Shown here: positions 56,947 to 64,000 of the stretch, in pieces
How the letters are laid out: each line of letters begins with the position of its first letter
Position numbering within the stretch: the stretch's first letter is position 1
Assembly: GCF_004347735.1 (NCBI RefSeq)
Contig: NZ_SLTI01000013.1
Coordinates: 80,291-144,290 of the forward strand
Source: Sulfuricurvum sp. IAE1
Lineage (GTDB): Bacteria; Campylobacterota; Campylobacteria; Campylobacterales; Sulfurimonadaceae
Reading direction: 5' to 3'
Length of the DNA: 64,000 bases
Made by a program: the position numbers and the translations under genes
The notes under the pieces: model-generated
Database searches by the model: none
What the model was told of the DNA's origin: nothing
The model's input: the letters and a program-made list of their open reading frames with translations, nothing else

Positions 56947-57766
56947 CGGACTCCTTCTCAAACAATCCGTTGATCCGCTCGATCAGGTAGAGCGGATCGG
57001 TTTGGCGCGAGTGCACCATCATACCGAAATGAAGGTGCGGTCCCGTTATCCGTCCCGTAGCTCCGGTGAGACCTATCACTTCTCCCTTCCTGACGTATTG
57101 CCCAGCCTTGACGTTGTAGCGGCTGAGGTGAAAATAGCAGCTGTAAATCCCTTCGCCGTGATCGATGATGACCGTGTCCCCGGCATAATAACGCTCTTTG
57201 GCAAGAACAACGACTCCGTTGTTGGCGGCCAGGATCGGTTGTGGGGTGCGCGCGCGAAAATCGACCCCCCCGTGATAGCTTTTGAGGGTTCCGTTGTAGG
57301 TGCGCTTGGCGCCGTACACGCTGGTGATGTTCGAATCCATCGGGCGAATGAACGGTTCGTCCCAGTAACGTATTGGTGTGAACGTTGCGTAAAGCGCTTC
57401 TGCTTCGGCTTTTTCTTGCTCGATCCTCTCCATCGCTTCGGGAGGGGGCGTCACTTTGGCGGGATCGACACTGAGGGTTTCGGAAGGGTAAAAAGCATTG
57501 CGGACGTTTAAGTCGATCGGGAGGTTTTTCCCGGGGGCGTTCCAGGTGATGTTGTAGTCGCCCTCGGAGGCGTAATAGTCGACCGGAACGATAACGATCC
57601 CTTTGGTGCGATCACGTGGGTGCGCGACGACGCTCAGGTTGGTGTCCCCTACCGATATTTTGCCCGCAGGCAGCGGCAGGACGATCAAAGCGCTTTTGCC
57701 GTTAAAAGTTTCGTTTCCCCACCCCAAAACGGACAGAACCGATAAGAAAATAAACCAGTGTTTCAA
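56924..57766 (-). CDS. M23-family peptidoglycan endopeptidase
   Basis: 280 residues from a TTG with GGGGAG upstream. Signal peptide (about 1-16), N-terminal beta domain, coiled region (PPEAMERIEQEKAEAEALY), and C-terminal LytM domain with HGGVDFRA, DHGEGIYSCYFHLS and GPHLHFGMM. Zinc ligands are all present, so it should be an active endopeptidase. Overlaps the Tsx-like gene by 23 bases. Confidence 0.9.
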   Translation of the reverse strand: MKHWFIFLSVLSVLGWGNETFNGKSALIVLPLPAGKISVGDTNLSVVAHPRDRTKGIVIVPVDYYASEGDYNITWNAPGKNLPIDLNVRNAFYPSETLSVDPAKVTPPPEAMERIEQEKAEAEALYATFTPIRYWDEPFIRPMDSNITSVYGAKRTYNGTLKSYHGGVDFRARTPQPILAANNGVVVLAKERYYAGDTVIIDHGEGIYSCYFHLSRYNVKAGQYVRKGEVIGLTGATGRITGPHLHFGMMVHSRQTDPLYLIERINGLFEKESDATVASR

Positions 57767-57921
57767 AAGTATCTCCCCGGAAAAAATCGGCGTTATTGTA
57801 GCATTTACCGTTGATCGGCGGGTAGCGCCGGGTGCGATTGCCCGTCAATGCGGTGAATGATCCGGAAAATTTATGTTACCATATGAGACCAAGGCATGAA
57901 AATTCATTAAAGGGCATCCTG

Positions 57922-58824
57922 ATGAAAAAAGCGTATGTTGTTATTATCGCCCTTGTTATGCTCATTTCGATGGTTGCCGTTTCGTTGTACTATTATCTCA
58001 ACCGCCCCACTACAAGCTCCGAAATACGGATTTCGACCAATCCGTGGGTAGGCTTTACCCCCCTCATCTACGCGCAGGAAAAAGGGTGGCTGGACGATTC
58101 CCCGTTCAAATTCATCTGGCTGGTCGACCTGACCGATAACGCCCGTCTGTATCGCCGCGGTTTTACGCAGGGGTTTACGGCGACGCAGTATGAACTGATG
58201 CATTTTAAAGAGCAGCATGCCATCAAGCCCGTTTTTTTGATCGACCATTCCTACGGGGCCGACGCCATCCTCTCAAACCGTTCTCTGGATGAGCTTCGTT
58301 CGTCCAAATCGCCGGTGAAAGTTTTTCTTGAGCGGGGATCGCTGAACGAAGATTTTTTCAATGCGTTTGTGCGTGAAAACGGGCTGGACCCCAAAATATT
58401 CAGCCAGATTGATTCATCCCAGAAAAACATCTCCGCGATGCCGATGCTGTCCGAGGCGGTGATGCTTATCTCGTATTCGCCCTACCTTTCGGAATTGCAG
58501 AAAAAAGGGTACCGCACGGTCGCGTCGACACGTACGTTGAAAAATTTTTACGTTATCGATGCCCTTTTTGTGGATGAAAAAGTGATCGATGGGAATGAAG
58601 AGGAGTTTGCCCGCCTCAAAGAGATCATGGTCCTGGCGATCAAACGCTTCAAGCAAGATCCTAAAGAGTATTATTCGGTGATCAAAGGGTATCTGGAAGG
58701 GCAGACCTACGAAGAGTTCATCGAAAGCACCGAAGGGATCGAATGGCTTCACGACACGGTTCCGCCCACAATTGTCGAGTATCTCCAATCGCAAAAGATT
58801 AAAACTGACAGGTTGCTGCCGTGA
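57922..58824 (+). CDS. Membrane-anchored NMT1/SsuA-like substrate-binding protein
   Basis: 300 residues from the ATG at 57922 with AAAGGGC upstream. N-terminal hydrophobic segment (about 4-26) without lipobox or clear cleavage site, probably an anchor. The rest is a type II periplasmic binding fold of the NMT1/THI5-like kind (ISTNPWVGFTPLIYAQEKGWLDD). No permease or ATPase follows; instead it shares GTGA with a GGDEF/EAL gene, suggesting a sensory subunit. Confidence 0.8.
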   Translation: MKKAYVVIIALVMLISMVAVSLYYYLNRPTTSSEIRISTNPWVGFTPLIYAQEKGWLDDSPFKFIWLVDLTDNARLYRRGFTQGFTATQYELMHFKEQHAIKPVFLIDHSYGADAILSNRSLDELRSSKSPVKVFLERGSLNEDFFNAFVRENGLDPKIFSQIDSSQKNISAMPMLSEAVMLISYSPYLSELQKKGYRTVASTRTLKNFYVIDALFVDEKVIDGNEEEFARLKEIMVLAIKRFKQDPKEYYSVIKGYLEGQTYEEFIESTEGIEWLHDTVPPTIVEYLQSQKIKTDRLLP

Positions 58825-61277
58825 AGATCCAACGCTTCGTCCTGATCAATATTGTCGTAGCGTTTCTGGCGATTTCGGTCGTATCGGCGGGATTTTATTA
58901 CGTCGAGCGGATGATAACGCTGCGCTACGTGGCGACGGCGTTGAATCAAAGCATTTTCAATCTCGAAGAAGACCTGAGCAAAGCGCTGCAAGACAACCGG
59001 TCCGATTCGATCCAGACGCTGCTTGACCAGTCGGCCGCGATCGACAATGCGGTGGCGGTCTTTTCCCTGTCGCACGACGGGAAAACCGTCAGTGCGTCTT
59101 CGTCCCGCACCCTCGCGGGAAAAATGATCGCCGAGGGCTACCTTCCGGTTTCACAGATCCAAGAAGGGATACGCGATCACCATCTGCTGTATGCGGCGGA
59201 GATCACCTATTTCCCCGAGTCTCGGCAGGAGCGGGCGTTGCTGCTGGTCGAGCTGAACGAGGAATTCATTTACAGCCGTCTCAACCAGATCGCCCTCTTT
59301 TACGGGCTCTCCCTTTTCCTGGTTTTTGGGGCCGTGGCGCTGAGCCTCTACGGTGTCGTGCGCCGTTGGATGATCCGTCCGCTTGAGGAGATTGCCGATC
59401 GTGCCCGAAAACAGGAAACGGGGCATCGGGATCATCTGATCGAAGAATTTTCTTTGCTGGATGCGACACTGGGTGAATCGTTCCGTTCAATGAAAATCCA
59501 GCAGGATCATCTGCGAGAAGCACTCGATGAAACCCGTTATCTTGATGGAATACTGCGCACGGTAGCCGATATCAATCAGTATCTGTTAACCGCCCGGAAT
59601 GTGGGCGAACTGCTCCATCATTCCTGCAACCGCCTCGCGCAGCATCCCGGGTACGAGTTGTGCCATATCGCGTTGCGGACCAACAGCTCTTTGGTCATCG
59701 AGGCGTTTTCGATCGATGCCACAGGATACCTTTATGGCGGGATGAAGATCGATCTCGATCAGGAACACCTCGACGAAAGAGATCCCTCCGTCGTCGCGTA
59801 CACCGAGAATGAAACGGTCATAATCGACCATCTTGAGCATAATACGTCGCTGGGGGCATGGCGCTACATCGCTGAAAAAGGGCAGTTCGGATCGGTCATC
59901 GCCATTCCGCTCGTCGAAACGATCGACGCCCCGCCGATAGGGGTTATGACGATTTATGCAAAAAATTCTCACGGTTTTGAAGCCAAAGAGATCGCGATGC
60001 TCGAAGAGCTCGCCGGCGATATCGGATTCGCGGTCGGTTCGTTCACCCAGCGTACCCGGCTCCAATACCATCTTACAACCGATGCCGTGACCGATCTGCC
60101 TAACCGTTTTTCGTTGGTCGAAGCGCTGGAGCGCAAAGGGGTATCGGCCCTGGCGATCATCAACATCGACCGTTTCAGCGATATCAACGATGTCTACGGG
60201 ATTACGATCGGGGATGCGATCCTCTCGGGATATGCCCATTGGCTCAAGCGAATGATTGCGGCCGAACCCCATATTTCGCTTTACAAGATGGGGAGCGACG
60301 AATACGCGCTGGTGTATGAAGAGTGCAATGACTTGAGTTACTGCATCGCGTTTTTGGACCGCCTCATCGCGATGACCCAAAAAGAGTCTTTCGTCATCGA
60401 GGGGATCGAGATTGTCCTCACCATCACCGTCGGCATCGCGCCCGCATCGGAACGGGTGCTCGAACACGCCACCGCCGCACTTAAGGAGGCCAAGCGCAAA
60501 CGCCGTAGCCTGGAGGTATTCTCGTACGAAGTGAAGCAGGAGCAGGGAAACAACATCGCCTGGTACAAACGGATCAAGGAAGCGGTCGAAGAGTCGCGTA
60601 TCGTCCCTTTCTTTCAGCCGATCGTCGATAATGCAACGGGCAGGATCATTAAATACGAGGCCCTGATCCGTCTGATCGATACGGAGGGGAAAGTAGTCTC
60701 CCCTTACCTGTTTCTTGAAATTGCCAAAAAAACGAAAATTTATCCCGAATTGACCAAAATCATGATCGACAAAGTGATTGCGCGCTTCAAGGGAAGCGAG
60801 TTGCCGGTGAGTCTTAACCTCTCGACGCAGGACCTGATCAACCCCGAATTGGCCGATTACCTTGAATCAACCATTATGCGTGAAGGGATGGGACGGTTGA
60901 TTATTTTTGAAATTCTCGAAAGCGAGGGGTTCGAAAATTACGATGCGGTATCAGCGTTCGTCGATCGGTTCAAATCGATCGGGTGCCGATTCGCGATCGA
61001 CGATTTCGGATCGGGATATTCGAATTTCGACCATCTTCTCAAACTCAACGTCGATACGATCAAAATCGACGGGACCCTCATCAAAAACCTTCCGCATGAC
61101 CGGAATGCGCAGATTTTCGTCAAGCATATCGCCGAATTCGCCCATGAGATGGGAATCAGTACCGTTGCCGAATTCGTATCGAGCGAAGAGATTTACGAAC
61201 GGGTCAAAGCCAGCGGCGTCGATGCGTCGCAGGGGTATTATTTTTACGAGCCTTCAGCCGAGTTGGTCGAGCCGTAA
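58821..61277 (+). CDS. Membrane GAF-GGDEF-EAL cyclic-di-GMP protein
   Basis: 818 residues, GTG start. Helix 1 about 8-27, periplasmic domain 28-160, helix 2 about 161-182, HAMP-like linker, GAF domain about 255-410, GGDEF domain about 420-550 with degenerate GSDEY, and EAL domain about 570-815 with YEALIRLID and DDFGSGYSNFDHL. The cyclase site looks impaired while the phosphodiesterase motifs are intact, so net hydrolysis of c-di-GMP is likely. The upstream binding protein probably talks to its periplasmic domain, as NspS does to MbaA in Vibrio. Confidence 0.88.
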   Translation: MKIQRFVLINIVVAFLAISVVSAGFYYVERMITLRYVATALNQSIFNLEEDLSKALQDNRSDSIQTLLDQSAAIDNAVAVFSLSHDGKTVSASSSRTLAGKMIAEGYLPVSQIQEGIRDHHLLYAAEITYFPESRQERALLLVELNEEFIYSRLNQIALFYGLSLFLVFGAVALSLYGVVRRWMIRPLEEIADRARKQETGHRDHLIEEFSLLDATLGESFRSMKIQQDHLREALDETRYLDGILRTVADINQYLLTARNVGELLHHSCNRLAQHPGYELCHIALRTNSSLVIEAFSIDATGYLYGGMKIDLDQEHLDERDPSVVAYTENETVIIDHLEHNTSLGAWRYIAEKGQFGSVIAIPLVETIDAPPIGVMTIYAKNSHGFEAKEIAMLEELAGDIGFAVGSFTQRTRLQYHLTTDAVTDLPNRFSLVEALERKGVSALAIINIDRFSDINDVYGITIGDAILSGYAHWLKRMIAAEPHISLYKMGSDEYALVYEECNDLSYCIAFLDRLIAMTQKESFVIEGIEIVLTITVGIAPASERVLEHATAALKEAKRKRRSLEVFSYEVKQEQGNNIAWYKRIKEAVEESRIVPFFQPIVDNATGRIIKYEALIRLIDTEGKVVSPYLFLEIAKKTKIYPELTKIMIDKVIARFKGSELPVSLNLSTQDLINPELADYLESTIMREGMGRLIIFEILESEGFENYDAVSAFVDRFKSIGCRFAIDDFGSGYSNFDHLLKLNVDTIKIDGTLIKNLPHDRNAQIFVKHIAEFAHEMGISTVAEFVSSEEIYERVKASGVDASQGYYFYEPSAELVEP

Positions 61278-63805
61278 TTTTTTTTCTTTCGTTGGAGTGC
61301 TGCGTAGTATTCCCCCCATTTATACCCCTCTTCCAGCATAAAAATTCCCAAAGACGCAACGAGAACGTAAAATATTATTTCGGCACTCGGGGGGATGACG
61401 TGGAACCATTCGGGGATGATGTACAGCGCAACGCCCTGAAGGAGAATTCCGGCACTGATCCCAAGCCATAACCAGGGGTTGATCGTCAGGGTACGTTTGA
61501 TGTTTTTCAAAAAAGGTTCTTCCTCTTTCTGGGCAAAAACGGCGTTTATCCATTGGGCGACAACCACCGTGCAGAAGGTGGCGGTCAGGGCCGTTTCGTA
61601 GGGGTGGTTGCCCGAGAGGAGGTAGAAAAAGAGGGCAAGCGACATCAGCGCGGTCGAAAAGGCAAACCATGCCAGGCGCAGCAGCATCGCGTTGTCCAGG
61701 AATTGTTTGTTCATTCTGCGTACCCCTCTTCGCATGACGTCTCCCTCTTCTTTGCACATGGCGAAGGTCTTGTCGTTGACCCCGTCGGTGACAATGTTGA
61801 TCCATAAAATCTGGGTAGGATGAAGGGGAAGGGGAAGACCCATCAGTATGGCGCTGCTGATGATAAGAATTTCTCCCAGACTCGTCGAGAGGAGATAAAA
61901 GAGGACTTTGCGCAGGTTGTCGGCAATGATTCTTCCTTGGCGCACGGCATCGATGATAACTCCCAGATTGTTGTCGCCGATGACCATTTTCGAAGAGGAC
62001 TTGGCCGCTTCGCTGCCGTTGCCCATAGCGATACCGAGATCGGCCGCCTTGAGGGCCGGAACGTCGTTGACTCCGTCTCCGGTGACTGCGACGATTTCTC
62101 CTTCTTGCTGCAGGATGCGGACGATACGGTATTTATGTTCGGGCATTGCCCGGGCGACGACGTCGATAGAGCGCAGTTTTTCGGCGAGCGCATCATCGCC
62201 GATCCGATCGAGATCGCTCCCCCGGAGAATTCGGGTCTGACCCGTGCTGATGCCGACTTCGCGGGCAATGACTCCGGCCGTGACCGGATTGTCCCCTGTT
62301 ATCATAATCAATCGGATTCCCGCTTCGCGGGCTACGGCGATCGTTTCGTTCAACCCCGCTTTGGGACGGTCGGCGAAGGCGATGAGCCCCGTCATGACGA
62401 TCGGTGCGGCGGAAGGATCCTCCCAATGATGATCGCTGAACCCGAACGCCAGAACCCGCAACCCCTGCCCGGCCATCGCATCATGGGTATCTGCGAGGAG
62501 TTTAAGCTCCCGTTCGGGATTGATGGCCAGGGGGAGAATGGCTTCATACGCCCCTTTGACGTAGAGTTTTTCATCCTCCCAAAGACGGTTAACGGTAGCC
62601 ATCATGCGGGTGAGGGGATCGAACGGATGGAAATAGATCCTTTCGTAGCGGTTTCGGAGCGTTTCATACGCATCTCCGAGCCATTGCGCCAGGGCGACGT
62701 CGACGGCATCGCCCGTACCGTTTAGCGAATCGTTGCACAAAGCGGCGCACAGCCTGAGTTTTTCCGGATCGAGCGCAAACTCCTTTTTGACGGATAAGAT
62801 CCCTTCGGTAAGCGTCCCCGTCTTATCCGTTGCGATCACCGTTGCACTGCCCAGCGATTCGACGGAAGGGAGATGGCGAACCAGTACTTTATGACGGCTC
62901 AGCCGGTATGCCCCGATCGCGAGGGTGAGGGTGATGACGATCGGGAGCCCTTCGGGTACTGCGGAAACGAGCTGCGCGAGCATGAAGGTTGCCACTTCCT
63001 CGATACTTCGCCCCTGCATCATTGCAATGGCCGCAAGCAATGAGAGGATCGACACGATCGACACAATCAGGAGTTTGGAAAAGTAGCGGATGGATTTGGT
63101 GAGAGGCGAATGGGGGGATGCTTCCTGGGCTGAGCGGGCGATACGGGCTATTTCGGTCGACTCTCCCGTTGCCGTGACGATCCCGAGGGCTTTGCCCCTG
63201 AGTACGGAAGTTCCCGAAAAAACGGTGTTCGAACGTTCAAACAAGGGGGTATCGGGGGCGAGTATCATGTCGGCATTTTTATCACAGGGGAGAGATTCTC
63301 CCGTCAATACCGCTTCATCGACTTGAAGAGCGTGCGATTCGCAAAGCCGCATGTCCGCCGGGACGATATCCCCTTCGATGAGGAGTACGATATCTCCGGG
63401 AACAAGTTCGCGCGAAGGGATCAGGGCGTCGATTCCGCTTCGCAGAACCTTGGCATGGCTTTCGGTCAGTTTTTGCAGGGCGCGGATCGATGTTTCGGCT
63501 TTAAGTTCCTGATAAAAACCCAAGAAAGCATTGATCGTTAAAACGGCGAGGATGATCACGCCGTCCTTGTTATGGCCCATAGTAAAGCTGATCAGGGCCG
63601 CCGTAAGAAGGATCCAGACGATGGGGCTTGCGAACTGCCCGATGAAAAGTGAGATTTTGGAACGCTCTTCTTCCCGGATACCGTTGGCCCCGAAACGACG
63701 GAAGCGGTTTTCGGCATCGAGTGCGCTAAGCCCTTCTGAGGAGGTTTCCAAACGGTTTAACAGATTGCCGGTCGTTTCGGACCACGGAGAGGAAGGAATG
63801 TTCAT
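61244..63805 (-). CDS. P-type cation-transporting ATPase (type II, calcium-pump-like)
   Basis: 853 residues from the ATG at 63805 with AAAGGCGG upstream. N-terminal cation ATPase domain, TGESLPCDKN, PEGLPIVITLTLA membrane motif, phosphorylation site DKTGTLTEG, VTGDGVNDVPALKAADLGIAMG hinge and ILWINIVTDGVND ion-site helix. Ca2+ or Mn2+ export is likely from type II motifs, but the ion cannot be fixed. Its 3' end overlaps the convergent EAL gene by 34 bases. Confidence 0.88.
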   Translation of the reverse strand: MNIPSSPWSETTGNLLNRLETSSEGLSALDAENRFRRFGANGIREEERSKISLFIGQFASPIVWILLTAALISFTMGHNKDGVIILAVLTINAFLGFYQELKAETSIRALQKLTESHAKVLRSGIDALIPSRELVPGDIVLLIEGDIVPADMRLCESHALQVDEAVLTGESLPCDKNADMILAPDTPLFERSNTVFSGTSVLRGKALGIVTATGESTEIARIARSAQEASPHSPLTKSIRYFSKLLIVSIVSILSLLAAIAMMQGRSIEEVATFMLAQLVSAVPEGLPIVITLTLAIGAYRLSRHKVLVRHLPSVESLGSATVIATDKTGTLTEGILSVKKEFALDPEKLRLCAALCNDSLNGTGDAVDVALAQWLGDAYETLRNRYERIYFHPFDPLTRMMATVNRLWEDEKLYVKGAYEAILPLAINPERELKLLADTHDAMAGQGLRVLAFGFSDHHWEDPSAAPIVMTGLIAFADRPKAGLNETIAVAREAGIRLIMITGDNPVTAGVIAREVGISTGQTRILRGSDLDRIGDDALAEKLRSIDVVARAMPEHKYRIVRILQQEGEIVAVTGDGVNDVPALKAADLGIAMGNGSEAAKSSSKMVIGDNNLGVIIDAVRQGRIIADNLRKVLFYLLSTSLGEILIISSAILMGLPLPLHPTQILWINIVTDGVNDKTFAMCKEEGDVMRRGVRRMNKQFLDNAMLLRLAWFAFSTALMSLALFFYLLSGNHPYETALTATFCTVVVAQWINAVFAQKEEEPFLKNIKRTLTINPWLWLGISAGILLQGVALYIIPEWFHVIPPSAEIIFYVLVASLGIFMLEEGYKWGEYYAALQRKKKNYGSTNSAEGS

Positions 63806-63906
63806 GATGCCGCCTTTTTCCGGGGGTGGCAACAATTATAACGCAGTCAAATAAACAGATCGGATAATCATAATGGGTATGAGATTGAAGAAAAAGAGTT
63901 GAAGGG

Positions 63907-63963
63907 TGGTGCGGACGAAAGGACTTGAACCTTCACACCGTGAGGCACCAGATCCTAAGTCTG
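63907..63963 (-). pseudogene. tRNA-Leu(TAG) 3' fragment, probable attachment-site repeat
   Basis: Read on the minus strand: anticodon loop CTTAGGA (TAG) between CAGA and TCTG, long variable arm, T-arm GAAGG-TTCAAGT-CCTTT, acceptor strand CGTCCGC, discriminator A and CCA. The 5' half (acceptor, D-arm) is missing: at the anticodon stem the sequence changes to an A-rich non-tRNA stretch. This is the pattern of a 3'-half copy left by tRNA-targeting integration. Confidence 0.85.
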
Positions 63964-64000
63964 TTTTTTGGCATTTTTCATAATTTCTTAAATCTTTTCA
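63964..64000. mobile_element. Probable left edge of an integrated element
   Basis: 37 bases, very AT-rich, unlike the GC-rich chromosome to the left. They begin exactly where the tRNA-Leu fragment breaks off. No gene can be read in so short a stretch. Confidence 0.55.

Noticed and set aside
63907..63963. Complete tRNA-Leu gene
   Set aside because: The D-arm and 5' acceptor strand are missing; the sequence on that side does not pair with CGTCCGC.

Overview
The window is a gene-dense chromosomal segment, almost certainly from a sulfur-oxidising member of the Campylobacterota (Epsilonproteobacteria) of the Sulfuricurvum/Sulfurimonas kind, though GC-richer than most of that phylum. The reasons are the recA-eno-FtsB-like-AMIN block facing mqnD-fliQ-murB, an order I recall from Campylobacter and Helicobacter; a futalosine-pathway MqnD; a Helicobacter-like SpeE fragment; CcoG; ThyX; an RNase J with a long basic N-terminal tail; and a flavocytochrome c-type sulfide dehydrogenase. 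The genus call is inference.

Layout. 1-1191: NO/O2-type accessory operon (hemerythrin, DUF2249, oxidase/NnrS-like membrane protein) behind a palindromic CRP/FNR-type site. 1265-10669: tamB and tamA, split by a block holding sulfide dehydrogenase fccB, an OprD-like porin and a two-component system. 10692-24513: one long, tightly overlapping cobalamin operon read leftwards: small leader ORF, btuB, a DUF4430 (transcobalamin-like) protein, btuF-btuD-btuC, cbiA, bluB, an APH-fold kinase, an archaeal/cyanobacterial-type cobT, cobU, cobD, cbiB, cbiP/cobQ, a Cys-rich zf-like protein, cobS, cobC. It covers uptake, the amidation steps from cobyrinate, aminopropanol arm, DMB synthesis and loop assembly; no corrin-ring genes are present.

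24550-31198: a Cache chemoreceptor, rqcH, and an operon with cdsA, dxr, a serine hydrolase and tsaD. 31292-37212: tpx, then AMIN/FtsB-like/eno/recA (left) and mqnD/fliQ/murB (right). 37303-39401: a serine-recombinase-fold protein whose active site has been lost, overlapping ccoG. 39604-46399: purM, a DUF2892 protein, truncated SpeE-like protein, coaE, dapF, prfA, rpsT, glmM, lspA and tRNA-Val. 46509-49637: thrS-infC-rpmI-rplT. 49723-53613: rsmA, rnj, thyX and a lipoprotein (leftward). 53795-56250: hisF, a nucleoside phosphorylase-like gene, rlmN and a 31-codon membrane peptide. 56251-63805: Tsx-like protein, M23 peptidase, a substrate-binding protein coupled to a GGDEF/EAL protein, and a P-type ATPase.

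The right edge (63907-63963) carries only the 3' half of a tRNA-Leu followed by AT-rich, non-tRNA sequence. This is what an integrated element leaves behind, so a genomic island probably begins at about 63964 and continues out of the window.

Most promising for follow-up: the recombinase-fold protein before ccoG, the tRNA-Leu island junction, the binding-protein/EAL pair, the candidate threonine kinase and zf-like protein of the cobalamin operon, and the DUF4430 protein between btuB and btuF.
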